From assembly GCA_964521195.1 (NCBI GenBank), contig CAZFRE010000006.1, positions 62,001 to 126,000 on the forward strand: 64,000 bases of DNA, in the 5' to 3' direction. The notes below the pieces were generated by a model, which was not told where the DNA came from, ran no database searches, and worked only from the letters and a program-made list of their open reading frames with translations. This document shows, one piece after another, positions 34,922 through 43,435 of the stretch. This stretch comes from CAWDNM01 sp964521195 (GTDB lineage Bacteria; Actinomycetota; Coriobacteriia; Anaerosomatales; JAAXUF01). Every line of letters begins with the position of its first letter. Positions within the stretch are counted from its first letter, which is position 1. The translations under genes were made by a program, and so were the position numbers.

Positions 34922-37900
34922 TCAGGTGCCGGTGCGCACGTAGTCGATGAACTTCGGTGTCAGATGCGGGATCAGCTGCGGTAGGTACGTCGGCATGAGC
35001 GAGTCCATGGTCTTGGGAAGCAGGTCGGGCATGAGCGCTGCCATGTCCGCCGGCATCTCGCCGATGTAGTCCTCGACCTCGGCCACCATGTCCGGCATGA
35101 CCTTGCCGAGAATGCCCGGCGCGAGGTACGGGAACATCGCGGGCATGACCTTCTCCATCATCGCGAGCCCACCCGGCACGTGCTTCATCGCGAGCATCAT
35201 CGGCTTCATGCCCGCAGGCATGTTGTCCAGCATCTGCGGGAAGATGCGCGTCATGAAGTCCGCCATGTTCTCGGGCTGCATGAGGATGATGAACTTCTCG
35301 AAGTAGCTCCACATGTACATGGAGTACTCGGTCGTCTCCGGGATATCGTATCCGGCCGCCGCAGCGACGACACGCGAGAGGTCGTCGATCTGCAGGCCCA
35401 GATCGTTCTTGATGTTGGAGTCTCGCAACTGCACCTGGCAGCACGGGCACAGCGCCACCACGGTGTCGGCACCCGCGTCCACGGCCTCCTGAAGCCGGTG
35501 GCCGCCCAGTACCGGGGCGACCGGCATCTCGCCGACGAGCGTCAGAACAGAGCCGCAGCACAGACCCTCCTCGCGGTTGTGCTCCATCTCGACCATCTCG
35601 ACACCCGGAATCGCCTTGAGCATGTCACGCGGCGGCTCGTAGTTGCCCTGTGCACGTCCCATGTGGCAGCTGTCGTGGAAGGTGATCGTCTTGCCCTCGA
35701 AGGGGTTCTCCTTCAGCTCAAGCGTGCCGTCCGCCAGCGCCGGTGCAACCAGTTCCGAGTAGTGCTTGATCTCGAACTCGTACTCCTCGCCCCGCTCTGC
35801 GGCGAGGTTGGCGTAGAGCTCCTTCCACACGAGGCCGCACGCGGGGCAGGACGTGACGATCGTCTTAGCTCCACGTTTGCGCGCCTCGGCGACGTTGTGC
35901 TCGAAGATCTCCTCGAACAGGTCCCACTTGCCCGCGACCTTCATCGGGATGCCGCAGCACGCCTCGTCCTTGCCCATGTACGCGACCTTGTGGCCGGCGT
36001 CCTGGAGCAGGCGGATCGACGCCTCTGCGATATCGGTCTCGACGAAACTCGCGGTGCAGCCAGCGAAATACAGGATGTCGGCCTTCTCTTCGATCTTCTC
36101 GGCGACATCCGCAGGCACCCACGCATCGCGGTTCTCTGCCTTGCCCGCCCAGATGTCGTTCTCTCCGCGCAGCGAGGCGGCCATCATCTCAAACGGCGGG
36201 AAGGTCCCGCGCTTCTCCTCGTTGATGAGCTTGCCGCGCATCTCCATCCAGTTGTGCTCGATGGGTAGCTGCAGCTGGCAACGCGTGTTACACACCTCGC
36301 ACGTGGTGCAGACCAGCATGGTGTCGATCGCCTTGCGATCCCACTTCTCGCGACCCTCCATGACCTCACGGATGTAGGCGTACTTCCCGCGCGGCGACTG
36401 GCTCTCCCAGCCTCGCCCAGAGTACTGCTCGCACGTCGGCACGCAGTAGCCGCAGCGAGCACACGCGTAGGCCATGAAAGCGACGTCGCCAGGTATGCCG
36501 TTCACGTCTCGCGTCAGGTCGCCGGGTCCGGCCGGAGGCTTCGCGGCGTTCGCCATCGGACGGACGATGCCCTCGAACACGGCAGCCGAGCCCATGACCA
36601 GGTCGAGCAGACCGCCTGAACCGACCACCTTTCCGGGGTTCAGGATGTCGTGCGGGTCGTTCGTGGCCTTGAACTGGCGCAGCTTGGCGACCTTGTCGGC
36701 ACCGAGCACGCTCTCGGCCTCGCGCCGGAAGTACAGGCCGGTGGAGTATGCAGCGCCACCGTGAGCCTTGGCGATCTTGATGACCGAAAGCGACAGCGCG
36801 AATGCGAGGTTGAAGTTGAAGGTGCGCTCGTCGTGCGGAATGAATCCGAGCATGACGACCTTGTCGCCCTTGCCCACCATCGCCTCGAGAATGAACGGCT
36901 GCTTGATCTTGGCGTCGATCTCATCGAGGACCGCCGCGAACTCTGACAGCGGGACGATGACCTCGGTCGGGACGATCGAGGGGCCGAGCCGCTTGAGGCG
37001 CATCGGAGCGAACCGTTGCTCCCACTCGTGCTCGGCAGCCTCGGCTGCGAGCTCCACACCGCCATTGTCGGCGATGAGCTGCGCGAACACCGTGTCGATC
37101 GCCGCGCGACGGGACTCGGGATAGGCGATGACGGCGAGGAAACTCACCGGGATCTCCGGCTCGTAGTGCTCGTGCGCCATCTCGTACGGGTGACCGTGAC
37201 GGTGCGGCAGCTGCTTCTTCAGCTTCGTCGACTCCGGGTTCAATGAGGTGATCGACCACACAGGCAGCTTGTTCGCCGATACGCCCGAGAGGAATCCGGC
37301 AAGCGACCCGCCGTCCTGGAACGAGATGAGACGGTGCACCTCGGCCTCGAACGGGCGCACGCGGAACTCGACCTCGGTGATGATGCCGGTGATCCCTTCC
37401 GCGTCGGCGACGTAGGTCAGCAGGTCGTCACCGGTGAACTCGCGGACCTCGCCCGTGGGAAGTACCGCCCGAGCGGCGGTGACGTTTTCCTTGAACATGC
37501 CGTACTCATAGCTGCCGAAGCCGCTGCCACCCTGGGCGAGCCAACCGGCCGCCGAGGAGCTCGGGTACGAGGACGGGTATAGCCGGAGCGCGAGACCTTC
37601 CTTGCCGATCTCGCGGTCGATCTGCTCCCAGATAGCTGACGCCTGAACGCGGACCGTGAGCGCCTCTGCATCGATCTTGAGGACCTTCTGCCAACCGGCG
37701 AGATCGACGACGACGGCTCCGGCCGGCGGCAGGACTCCACCGTATCCGGATGTCGCCCATGCGCGCGGCACCAGCTTGAAGCCCTCGGAGTTCGCCTGCT
37801 TCACGAGCGCCACGAGCTGCGCTTCGTCCCGCGGCCGAACGACCGCACCGGCCAGTCCGGCCGGCACGAACGGCTTCACCAGCCTGGGCATGGCCCCGAT

Positions 37901-38002
37901 GTCGAACGAGTACATCTTGCGTTCACGCTGATCGGTCCTGACCCGGTCGGCGCCGCACACCGACTCCAACGCCTCGGTCACTCGTGACCCTACTCCAGAC
38001 AT
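34922..38002 (-). CDS. Large FAD-linked oxidase / Fe-S (CCG-domain) oxidoreductase
   Basis: 1026 aa fusion resembling GlcD plus GlcF or a D-lactate dehydrogenase. FAD-binding type 4 domain about residues 40-215 (VVRPRDEAQLVALVKQAN) and FAD-oxidase C-terminal domain to about 490. Two [4Fe-4S] motifs follow (CARCGYCVPTCEQY and CTTCEVCNTRC), then two CCG domains ending in ACCGIPMK and GLCCGSVL. A 130-residue Met/Pro-rich tail with repeated MPxM/LxP units closes the protein and is unusual. It probably oxidises a 2-hydroxy acid and passes electrons to a quinone or thiol carrier; the substrate is not identifiable. ATG at 38002 is preferred; the longer frame crosses the operators. Confidence 0.85.
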   Translation of the reverse strand: MSGVGSRVTEALESVCGADRVRTDQRERKMYSFDIGAMPRLVKPFVPAGLAGAVVRPRDEAQLVALVKQANSEGFKLVPRAWATSGYGGVLPPAGAVVVDLAGWQKVLKIDAEALTVRVQASAIWEQIDREIGKEGLALRLYPSSYPSSSAAGWLAQGGSGFGSYEYGMFKENVTAARAVLPTGEVREFTGDDLLTYVADAEGITGIITEVEFRVRPFEAEVHRLISFQDGGSLAGFLSGVSANKLPVWSITSLNPESTKLKKQLPHRHGHPYEMAHEHYEPEIPVSFLAVIAYPESRRAAIDTVFAQLIADNGGVELAAEAAEHEWEQRFAPMRLKRLGPSIVPTEVIVPLSEFAAVLDEIDAKIKQPFILEAMVGKGDKVVMLGFIPHDERTFNFNLAFALSLSVIKIAKAHGGAAYSTGLYFRREAESVLGADKVAKLRQFKATNDPHDILNPGKVVGSGGLLDLVMGSAAVFEGIVRPMANAAKPPAGPGDLTRDVNGIPGDVAFMAYACARCGYCVPTCEQYSGRGWESQSPRGKYAYIREVMEGREKWDRKAIDTMLVCTTCEVCNTRCQLQLPIEHNWMEMRGKLINEEKRGTFPPFEMMAASLRGENDIWAGKAENRDAWVPADVAEKIEEKADILYFAGCTASFVETDIAEASIRLLQDAGHKVAYMGKDEACCGIPMKVAGKWDLFEEIFEHNVAEARKRGAKTIVTSCPACGLVWKELYANLAAERGEEYEFEIKHYSELVAPALADGTLELKENPFEGKTITFHDSCHMGRAQGNYEPPRDMLKAIPGVEMVEMEHNREEGLCCGSVLTLVGEMPVAPVLGGHRLQEAVDAGADTVVALCPCCQVQLRDSNIKNDLGLQIDDLSRVVAAAAGYDIPETTEYSMYMWSYFEKFIILMQPENMADFMTRIFPQMLDNMPAGMKPMMLAMKHVPGGLAMMEKVMPAMFPYLAPGILGKVMPDMVAEVEDYIGEMPADMAALMPDLLPKTMDSLMPTYLPQLIPHLTPKFIDYVRTGT

Positions 38003-38037
38003 ACGCTCGTCGCCTTCCTTACTCCGGCACTCTATTG

Positions 38038-38053
38038 ATGCCCCTAGGGGTAT
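38038..38053. promoter_or_regulatory. CsoR/CstR-like operator 1
   Basis: ATGCCCCTAGGGGTAT, a near-perfect 16-base palindrome of the ATACCCC-x-GGGGTAT kind bound by CsoR-family repressors. It lies four bases upstream of a TAGAGT -10-like box on the minus strand (38029-38034), so a bound repressor would cover the promoter of the oxidoreductase gene. Confidence 0.6.
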
Positions 38054-38067
38054 TCTTGGGCACGGCC

Positions 38068-38089
38068 AGCATACCCCTAAAGGTATGCT
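38068..38089. promoter_or_regulatory. CsoR/CstR-like operator 2
   Basis: A dyad with perfect 8-bp arms AGCATACC / GGTATGCT around CCTAAA. Its core ATACCCCTAAAGGTAT matches operator 1, and the two centres are 33 bp apart (about three helical turns), so two repressors would bind the same face of DNA. It lies between the divergent oxidoreductase and HAD genes. Confidence 0.6.
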
Positions 38090-38189
38090 CGGTGTCAAGA
38101 GTTCTTCAGAAACCGCGCCAGCGTTCCGCATCCACCACTGGTGCTACCATGCGAACCGTCACGTCCAAGCGCTGTGAGAGTAGGTTCCC

Positions 38190-38903
38190 GTGATCGCCGG
38201 TGTTCTCTTCGACCTCGATGGGACTCTTCTCGACATCGACATCGATCGCTTCCTTGGCGACTACTTCGGCGCACTCGGCCCTGTCGTCGCCGAGGTCCTG
38301 GGAGCCGAAAGCGCCGAGACGGGCCTGCGCGCCATCATGGACGGCACATCGGCGATGATCGCGCCGCATCCCGGTCGCACGAACCGCACGGTCTTCAACG
38401 AACGGTTTCGCGAGCTCACTGGGGTCGACCTCGACCTGGAGGAGTACGCGCTGCCCTTCGAGCGCTTCTATCACGAGGTGTTCCCGCAGCTAAGGAGGGC
38501 ACTCGGACCCCGCGACGGCGCTCGCGAGGCCGTTGAGACGGCATTGGACCTCGGTATGTCTGTGGCGATCGCGACCAATCCGATCTTCCCGCTTTCCGCC
38601 GTTGCCGAAAGGATGCGGTGGGCAGGTGTCGACGATCTGGCCGTGCAGGTCGTGACCTCGTACGAGAACATGCACGCGACCAAGCCGCTCACCGCCTACT
38701 ACGTCCAGACCGCCGAGATGATGGGTGTCCCCGCCGGACGGTGCCTGATGGTCGGAGACGACCGGGTGCTGGACATGAGCGCGGCTGATGCTGGAATGCG
38801 GACCTTCTACGTCGGACCTGCGCCGATACCGCCGGGTGACTTCTCGGGGAACCTGCGCGACCTCGCCGCCCTGTTGCCGCGACTGGCGGCCGACGAGTCC
38901 TAG
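38190..38903 (+). CDS. HAD family hydrolase
   Basis: 237 aa phosphatase-type HAD protein. Motif I is FDLDGTLLD at residue 7, motif II is IATNP near residue 128 and motif IV is MVGDDRVLDMSAADAGM near 187. Cap type I insertion between them. Substrate unknown; phosphoglycolate-type or generic phosphatase is possible. GTG start. Its stop overlaps the opposing DUF2249 gene by four bases. Confidence 0.88.
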   Translation: MIAGVLFDLDGTLLDIDIDRFLGDYFGALGPVVAEVLGAESAETGLRAIMDGTSAMIAPHPGRTNRTVFNERFRELTGVDLDLEEYALPFERFYHEVFPQLRRALGPRDGAREAVETALDLGMSVAIATNPIFPLSAVAERMRWAGVDDLAVQVVTSYENMHATKPLTAYYVQTAEMMGVPAGRCLMVGDDRVLDMSAADAGMRTFYVGPAPIPPGDFSGNLRDLAALLPRLAADES

Positions 38904-39163
38904 CCGCGCTTGCGCGACAGGAGTGCGACCCATGCTCCGTCGGAGCGCAGGTCGCAGTTGACCTCGAACAGGCCGCGCGTTTCTCGGCGCAAGTCGATCT
39001 GGTACGTCAACCCGCTCGGATCGTGGTCAGAGATGAGGAGCAGCTGGTCGTTGACGCCAAGCTCGACGAGCTTATCCACGATCGCGAACACGAGGGCTCT
39101 GCGATGCTGCGGTTCGAACGTGCGCACGTCTACCACGAGCTTGCCTTGAGAGCCGAACCCCAC
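38900..39163 (-). CDS. DUF2249 domain protein
   Basis: 87 aa from a GTG at 39163 preceded by GGGAGGGGAG. The domain signature is clear: VVDVRTFEPQHRRALVFAIVD, then LLLISDHDPSGLTYQ with the conserved DHDP, and an RG-ending terminal strand. DUF2249 proteins are small, often found with redox and nitrogen-oxide genes, and have no established activity. It is transcribed away from the hydrogenase operon. Confidence 0.75.
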   Translation of the reverse strand: MGFGSQGKLVVDVRTFEPQHRRALVFAIVDKLVELGVNDQLLLISDHDPSGLTYQIDLRRETRGLFEVNCDLRSDGAWVALLSRKRG

Positions 39164-39778
39164 GTCACTCCCCTCCCCACGCAGACGACAACCGGCGTAT
39201 TCATAAGATTCGGCATCACTTGCGTGTGCCCTGCCCGGACACGCGCGATCGGGTCTCGCGATCTCAGTGGACGTCTCGCCAGAGATTAGCGCCAGCTGGG
39301 CGTGAAGTGTAAAATGCGCCCTGGCAGCAGGCATGCCTCCTGCGCCATCCGACTGCCGGGTCGGGCCGCCAAGGCCTTCCTCGCGCGGATACCGCCGGAG
39401 CTACAAGGTCGAGGGGGGCTCTTCGCAGGTGAGCTGGTTCTACACGGATGCACGCTTCCGCGCACGCCTGCTTTCCCATCCCCTCCCACTGCTGTCAGGC
39501 GCATCTCGGCCTTCTCCGGTGCAGGCACCCGCTCCCGGTTCTTGATCCCCGCCTTTCGCGGCGTGCCCGTCGAACCACAGTTCATCTCCGCTAGGAACGG
39601 CAGGTCGCGGCATGCGCCGCATCTCGCCTTGCCTATACAGCCCTGTTGGCCCCTGGGTCTCCACGGAAGGGGTGGTGCCGGAGAGCTGACACTGCCGCGA
39701 CTGCCCGCGATGCCGGATCACTGCCGGGCAGGCGCACACTCCTCACCCGCACGAGTCCCAAACAAGGAGGTGTATGGC
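39164..39778 (+). other. 615-base gene-free leader of the NiFeSe hydrogenase operon
   Basis: No convincing coding frame on either strand. A TAAAAT -10-like box preceded by TG (39308-39315) on the plus strand would start a transcript with a leader of about 450 bases before the hydrogenase ATG. The stretch just after it can form an imperfect hairpin (GCAGG...CCTCCTGC, about 39323-39343). No known riboswitch class was recognised. Confidence 0.4.
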
Positions 39779-40963
39779 ATGACGACAGAGGATCGAGTGT
39801 TCAGCGACCAGCTCGAAGCGCGCGGGGTGTCCCGACGCGACTTCCTCAAGTTCTGTGGCTCCATCGCCGCGATGCTCGGACTGAGCGAAGCGATGGTCCC
39901 GCAGATCGCGAGCGCTGTGGAGGCGGCCGCTGCATCGAAACTCTACCCCGCCGTCTGGCTGGATGGAGGTCTGTGCACGGGGTGCACTGAGTCCACCGCT
40001 CAGGCGACCAACCCGGATGTCGCAGGCATCGTGCTCGACATCCTGTCCATGAACTACATGGAGACCATCATGTACGCCACCGGCGACTCAGCCGAGCAGG
40101 CGCTGAAAGAGACGGTCGAGAAGTTCAAGGGCAAGTTCATCATGGTGTACGAAGGCGCGGTCATGACCGGCTTCGAGGGTAACGCCCTCCGGGTCGCCGG
40201 CAAGCCGAGTCTCGAGCAGATCAAAGAGGTCGCGCCCAACGCAGCCGCGATCATCGCCGTGGGATCCTGCGCGGTCGACGGTGGCTGGGTCAAGGCAAAC
40301 CCCAACCCCGCAGGCGCCATGGGCATCGGCGACTACCTCAAGCAGGAGGGCATCGCCACCCCGGTCATCAACCTGCCGACCTGCCCGGTGAACCCGGAGT
40401 GGATCGTCGCGATGGTCGTGGACGTCCTGTTCCTGGGCAAGCTCGAAGACGGCAGCATCCTCGACGAACTCGACGAGTTTGGCCGTCCCAAGCTCATCTT
40501 CGGCCAGACCATCCACGACAACTGTCCGCGCCGCGGCCACTTCGAGAACGGCGAGTTCGTCTACGAGTTCGGCACCGTCGAGGAGGCCAAGGGCTACTGC
40601 CTGTACGCCGTCGGCTGCAAGGGTCCGCAGACGTACACGAACTGCCCAATCGTCAGGTGGAACAACCAGGTCTCATGGTGCGTCGAGTCCGGCTCGCCCT
40701 GCATCGGCTGCGGCGACTTCAACTGGGTCGACGAGAACGCGCCGTTCTTGGGCCGCATGCGCCAGATCGGCGTCGGCAGCGGACCGCAGGGTGGCGGCTA
40801 CGATCCCGCCACGCTCGCCCTGGCTGCCGGCGGCGTCGTTGCCGCGGGTCTCGTCGTTCACGGTCTGGGCATGAAGGCTGCCGGTCGTATCGGCGAAGGC
40901 CCTGCCACTGAGGACATGAAAGACTACGACCGCAAGCGGATGAAGAAGGGAGGCGACAAGTAA
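39779..40963 (+). CDS. Group 1-type [NiFeSe] hydrogenase small subunit, Tat-exported
   Basis: 394 aa Fe-S subunit, equivalent to HyaA/HysB. A twin-arginine signal SRRDFLKF lies at residues 18-25, so the folded dimer is exported. Proximal cluster ligands are Cys66, Cys69, Cys164 and Cys202. Distal ligands are His246, Cys249, Cys274 and Cys280. Medial ligands are Cys289, Cys301, Cys308 and Cys311; Cys301 takes the place of the proline found in standard enzymes with a [3Fe-4S] medial cluster, so a [4Fe-4S] is expected, as in NiFeSe enzymes. A C-terminal hydrophobic helix (about 348-365) anchors it. AAGGAGG site eight bases before the ATG. Its stop shares one base with the large-subunit start. 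Confidence 0.94.
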   Translation: MTTEDRVFSDQLEARGVSRRDFLKFCGSIAAMLGLSEAMVPQIASAVEAAAASKLYPAVWLDGGLCTGCTESTAQATNPDVAGIVLDILSMNYMETIMYATGDSAEQALKETVEKFKGKFIMVYEGAVMTGFEGNALRVAGKPSLEQIKEVAPNAAAIIAVGSCAVDGGWVKANPNPAGAMGIGDYLKQEGIATPVINLPTCPVNPEWIVAMVVDVLFLGKLEDGSILDELDEFGRPKLIFGQTIHDNCPRRGHFENGEFVYEFGTVEEAKGYCLYAVGCKGPQTYTNCPIVRWNNQVSWCVESGSPCIGCGDFNWVDENAPFLGRMRQIGVGSGPQGGGYDPATLALAAGGVVAAGLVVHGLGMKAAGRIGEGPATEDMKDYDRKRMKKGGDK

Positions 40964-42615
40964 TGGGAACCCCGAACATGGTCATCGACCCGATCACCCG
41001 CATCGAAGGTCACCTTCGCGTCGAGTGTGAAGTCACCGATGGCAAGATCACGGATGCCTGGGTATCAGGCACGCTGTTCCGAGGAATGGAGACGGTTCTC
41101 AAGGGCCGCGCACCGTCGGACGCGTTCTACATCGCGCAGCGTATCTGCGGCGTGTGCCCGATCTCGCACGGACACGCCTCCACGATGTCTGCCGAGGAAG
41201 CTATGGGGATCACCATTCCCAACGGCGCGCGCATCGTCCGCAACATCATCGAGGCCGCCCAGTACCTGCACAGCCACATCCTGTGGTTCTACACGCTCGG
41301 CGCGCTTGACTACATCGACCCCGCACAGGCGCTCAAGGCCAACATCGCCGACACCTACGCGCTTGCGCAGGCAGCCGGCACCACGACGTCTGACTTCGGG
41401 GCCGTCCAGAAGCGCCTGCAGGGTCTCATCGATGGCGGCATGCTCTCCATCTTCACGAACGGCTGGTTCGGCCACCCTGCGTACTCGCAGACGATGCCGC
41501 CGGAGCTCGCGCTCATCGCCGTCGCCCACTATCTCGAGGCTCTCGAGATGCAGGCTGAGGCGTCTCGCGTCATCGCGATCATGGGTGGCAAGTTCCCGCA
41601 CTTCATGACCTCGCTCCCGGGCGGCACCGCATGGATGCCCACCGAGGAGAAGCTCGACGACGTCCTCTTCCGCCTCCTCAAGGTCAAGGCGTTCATCGAC
41701 AACACGATGATCCCTGACACCCTTGCGATCGCGCCGTTCTACACCGATGCGCTCGCCTACGGTGGCGGCCACGGCAACTTCTTGTCGTGGGGCGTGTTCA
41801 ACGGCGAGTCTCTCAAGCCCGAGGACCGCTTCATGCCCGACGGCGCCATCTTCGCGGGCGCCCTCACGGTAGAGCCGTCCGCCCGTACCGAGGTCAAGGA
41901 GTTCGTCAAGCACTCGTGGTTCGCCCCGGAGGATGGCAATCTCAACCCCGCAGAGGGCAGGACCAACCCGGCGTGGACCGAGTACAACGTCAACGACAAG
42001 TACACGTGGTCGAAGGCGCCGCGCTACAAGGGCAAGCCCATGGAGGCCGGCCCGCTCTCACGGATGCTCGTCGCGTATCTCAAGGGCGTCGAGCCGGTCA
42101 AGGCGATCGTGGACACGGCGCTCGGCGCGCTTGGCGCGGCGGGCAAGCCCGAGGTCCTCGTGTCCCTGCTCGGCCGCATCGCGGCCCGCAACCTCGAGTC
42201 TGCGGTCGTCGCACAGTGGTCGATCGACTGGGTGAATGAGCTCATCGCGGCCGTCAAGGGCGGTTCGGTCAGCTTCTTCGAGGGCAAGGAGCCCGATCAG
42301 GGCGCCGGCGCCGGTCTCTGGGAAGCTCCCCGCGGCGCTGTCGGCCACTGGATGAGCATCGAAGGCGGCCGCATCGCGAACTACCAGATCTGTACTCCGT
42401 CCACTTGGAACATCGGTGGACGCGACGATGACGGGGTGCCTGGCGTCATCGAGCAGGCCCTGATCGGTACGCCGGTCCTTGACCCCGAGAAGCCGATGGA
42501 AGCTGCGCGCATCGTCCGCAGCTTCGATCCTTGAATCGGGTGCGGCGTTCACGTGATTGAACGCAAGACCGGTAAGCAGGGCACCGTGCATTCCCGCACG
42601 TGGGGGGTGAAGTAG
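40963..42615 (+). CDS. Group 1-type [NiFeSe] hydrogenase large subunit with in-frame TGA selenocysteine
   Basis: Catalytic subunit. The first nickel motif is RICGVCPISH (Cys62, Cys65). The frame then reads IVRSFDP and meets TGA at 42532-42534. If TGA is read as selenocysteine (residue 524) the sequence continues IGCGVHVIERKTGK and gives the second motif Asp-Pro-Sec-x-x-Cys527-x-x-His530 exactly, ending at TAG 42613-42615 after 550 residues. The next gene starts at 42616, which fits the longer product and not a stop at 42534. The 20 residues after His530 would be the peptide cut off by the maturation protease. Without read-through the protein lacks two of four nickel ligands. Selenocysteine is inference, but well supported. 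Confidence 0.9.
42532..42564 (+). promoter_or_regulatory. Candidate bacterial SECIS element after the in-frame UGA
   Basis: Ten bases after the UGA a perfect 7-bp stem GCGTTCA / TGAACGC (42545-42551 and 42558-42564) encloses the 6-base loop CGTGAT. The loop starts 17 bases after the UGA and has a G in its first two positions, matching the published pattern for bacterial selenocysteine insertion elements (loop about 16-37 bases downstream). The hairpin lies within codons for the essential GVHV stretch. Confidence 0.7.
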
Positions 42616-43278
42616 ATGGCGCACAAGCTGTATCGCGAGGCACATCCGCTGGTATTCGTGCTCACGCACTGGATCAACCTGCTGGCGATGTTCTTCCTGA
42701 CGCTGTCGGGCTTCTACATCCACTACCCGATCGTTCCTGGCCTCATGGGCCTGGCGCGTGGCACGCACTTCTTCTGGATGTTCGTGCTCCTGTTCAACCT
42801 CATCTTCCGCATCGTGGCCGCGTTCTTCGTGAAGGACGCGATCCTGCCGGACACCCGAGAGGTCGACAAGGACATCAAGAACTGGCTGCCCCAGCCGGAG
42901 AATCGCCACCAGCTGATCCCGTGGGTCAAGTACTACCTGTTCCTGAAGAAGGACCACCCGATCTCGGCGAAGTACGGCGTCTTGCAGAAGATCGCCTACA
43001 TCGCGACACCGTTCCTCATCCTGGCCGCGGCCTACACCGGCTTCTGCCTCTGGGGACCGACGTCTGACTGGCCGTTCTTCCTGGCCGGCACCACGTGGGT
43101 GGCTTCGCTCTTCAACGCGGGCGGCGGCGCCGATCCGATGCCGATCCGCATCCTGCACTACTACATCATGTGGGTCATCCTCATCTTCACGGCTGCCCAC
43201 GTGTACCTCGCGAACATCTACAACTTCGCCCCGTCGGCGATGATCTTCGCGTGGAAGGAGAGCGCGGACGAGCACTAG
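42616..43278 (+). CDS. Hydrogenase b-type cytochrome subunit
   Basis: 220 aa membrane cytochrome equivalent to HyaC, which carries electrons from the hydrogenase dimer to the quinone pool. About four membrane helices (near residues 14-34, 48-70, 125-147 and 180-203). Histidines in HPLVFVLTHW, HYPIV and HYYIMWVILIFTAAHVY are candidate heme ligands. Start directly abuts the TAG of the large subunit, with GGGGGGTG as binding site inside the large-subunit end. Confidence 0.92.
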   Translation: MAHKLYREAHPLVFVLTHWINLLAMFFLTLSGFYIHYPIVPGLMGLARGTHFFWMFVLLFNLIFRIVAAFFVKDAILPDTREVDKDIKNWLPQPENRHQLIPWVKYYLFLKKDHPISAKYGVLQKIAYIATPFLILAAAYTGFCLWGPTSDWPFFLAGTTWVASLFNAGGGADPMPIRILHYYIMWVILIFTAAHVYLANIYNFAPSAMIFAWKESADEH

Positions 43279-43302
43279 TCCGTTGCGTCTTCGAGCTCTG
43301 CC

Positions 43303-43337
43303 GAACAGGCCCCGGTCATCCGGGGCCTGTTCTTTTT
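43303..43337 (+). terminator. Intrinsic terminator of the hydrogenase operon
   Basis: Perfect 13-bp stem (GAACAGGCCCCGG and complement) with loop TCAT and a run of five T immediately after. The clearest Rho-independent terminator in the window; it ends the small subunit, large subunit, cytochrome unit. Confidence 0.9.
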
Positions 43338-43435
43338 GTGTCTGTCGTGCAGGTGTAGCCGCGATGTTGTCGTAGAATGTGAGTGCGAACGAAGTGGGCC
43401 CGGCAGCCCCTGGCGAGCGTCTACTAGGAGGTGCC

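Noticed and set aside
39302..39778. N-terminal extension of the hydrogenase small subunit by 159 codons
   Set aside because: The Tat signal must be at the N-terminus and a strong AAGGAGG site precedes the ATG at 39779.
42532..42534. TGA taken as the true stop, making the hydrogenase large subunit a truncated or dead gene
   Set aside because: The downstream codons complete the nickel motif exactly and the next gene starts after the longer stop.
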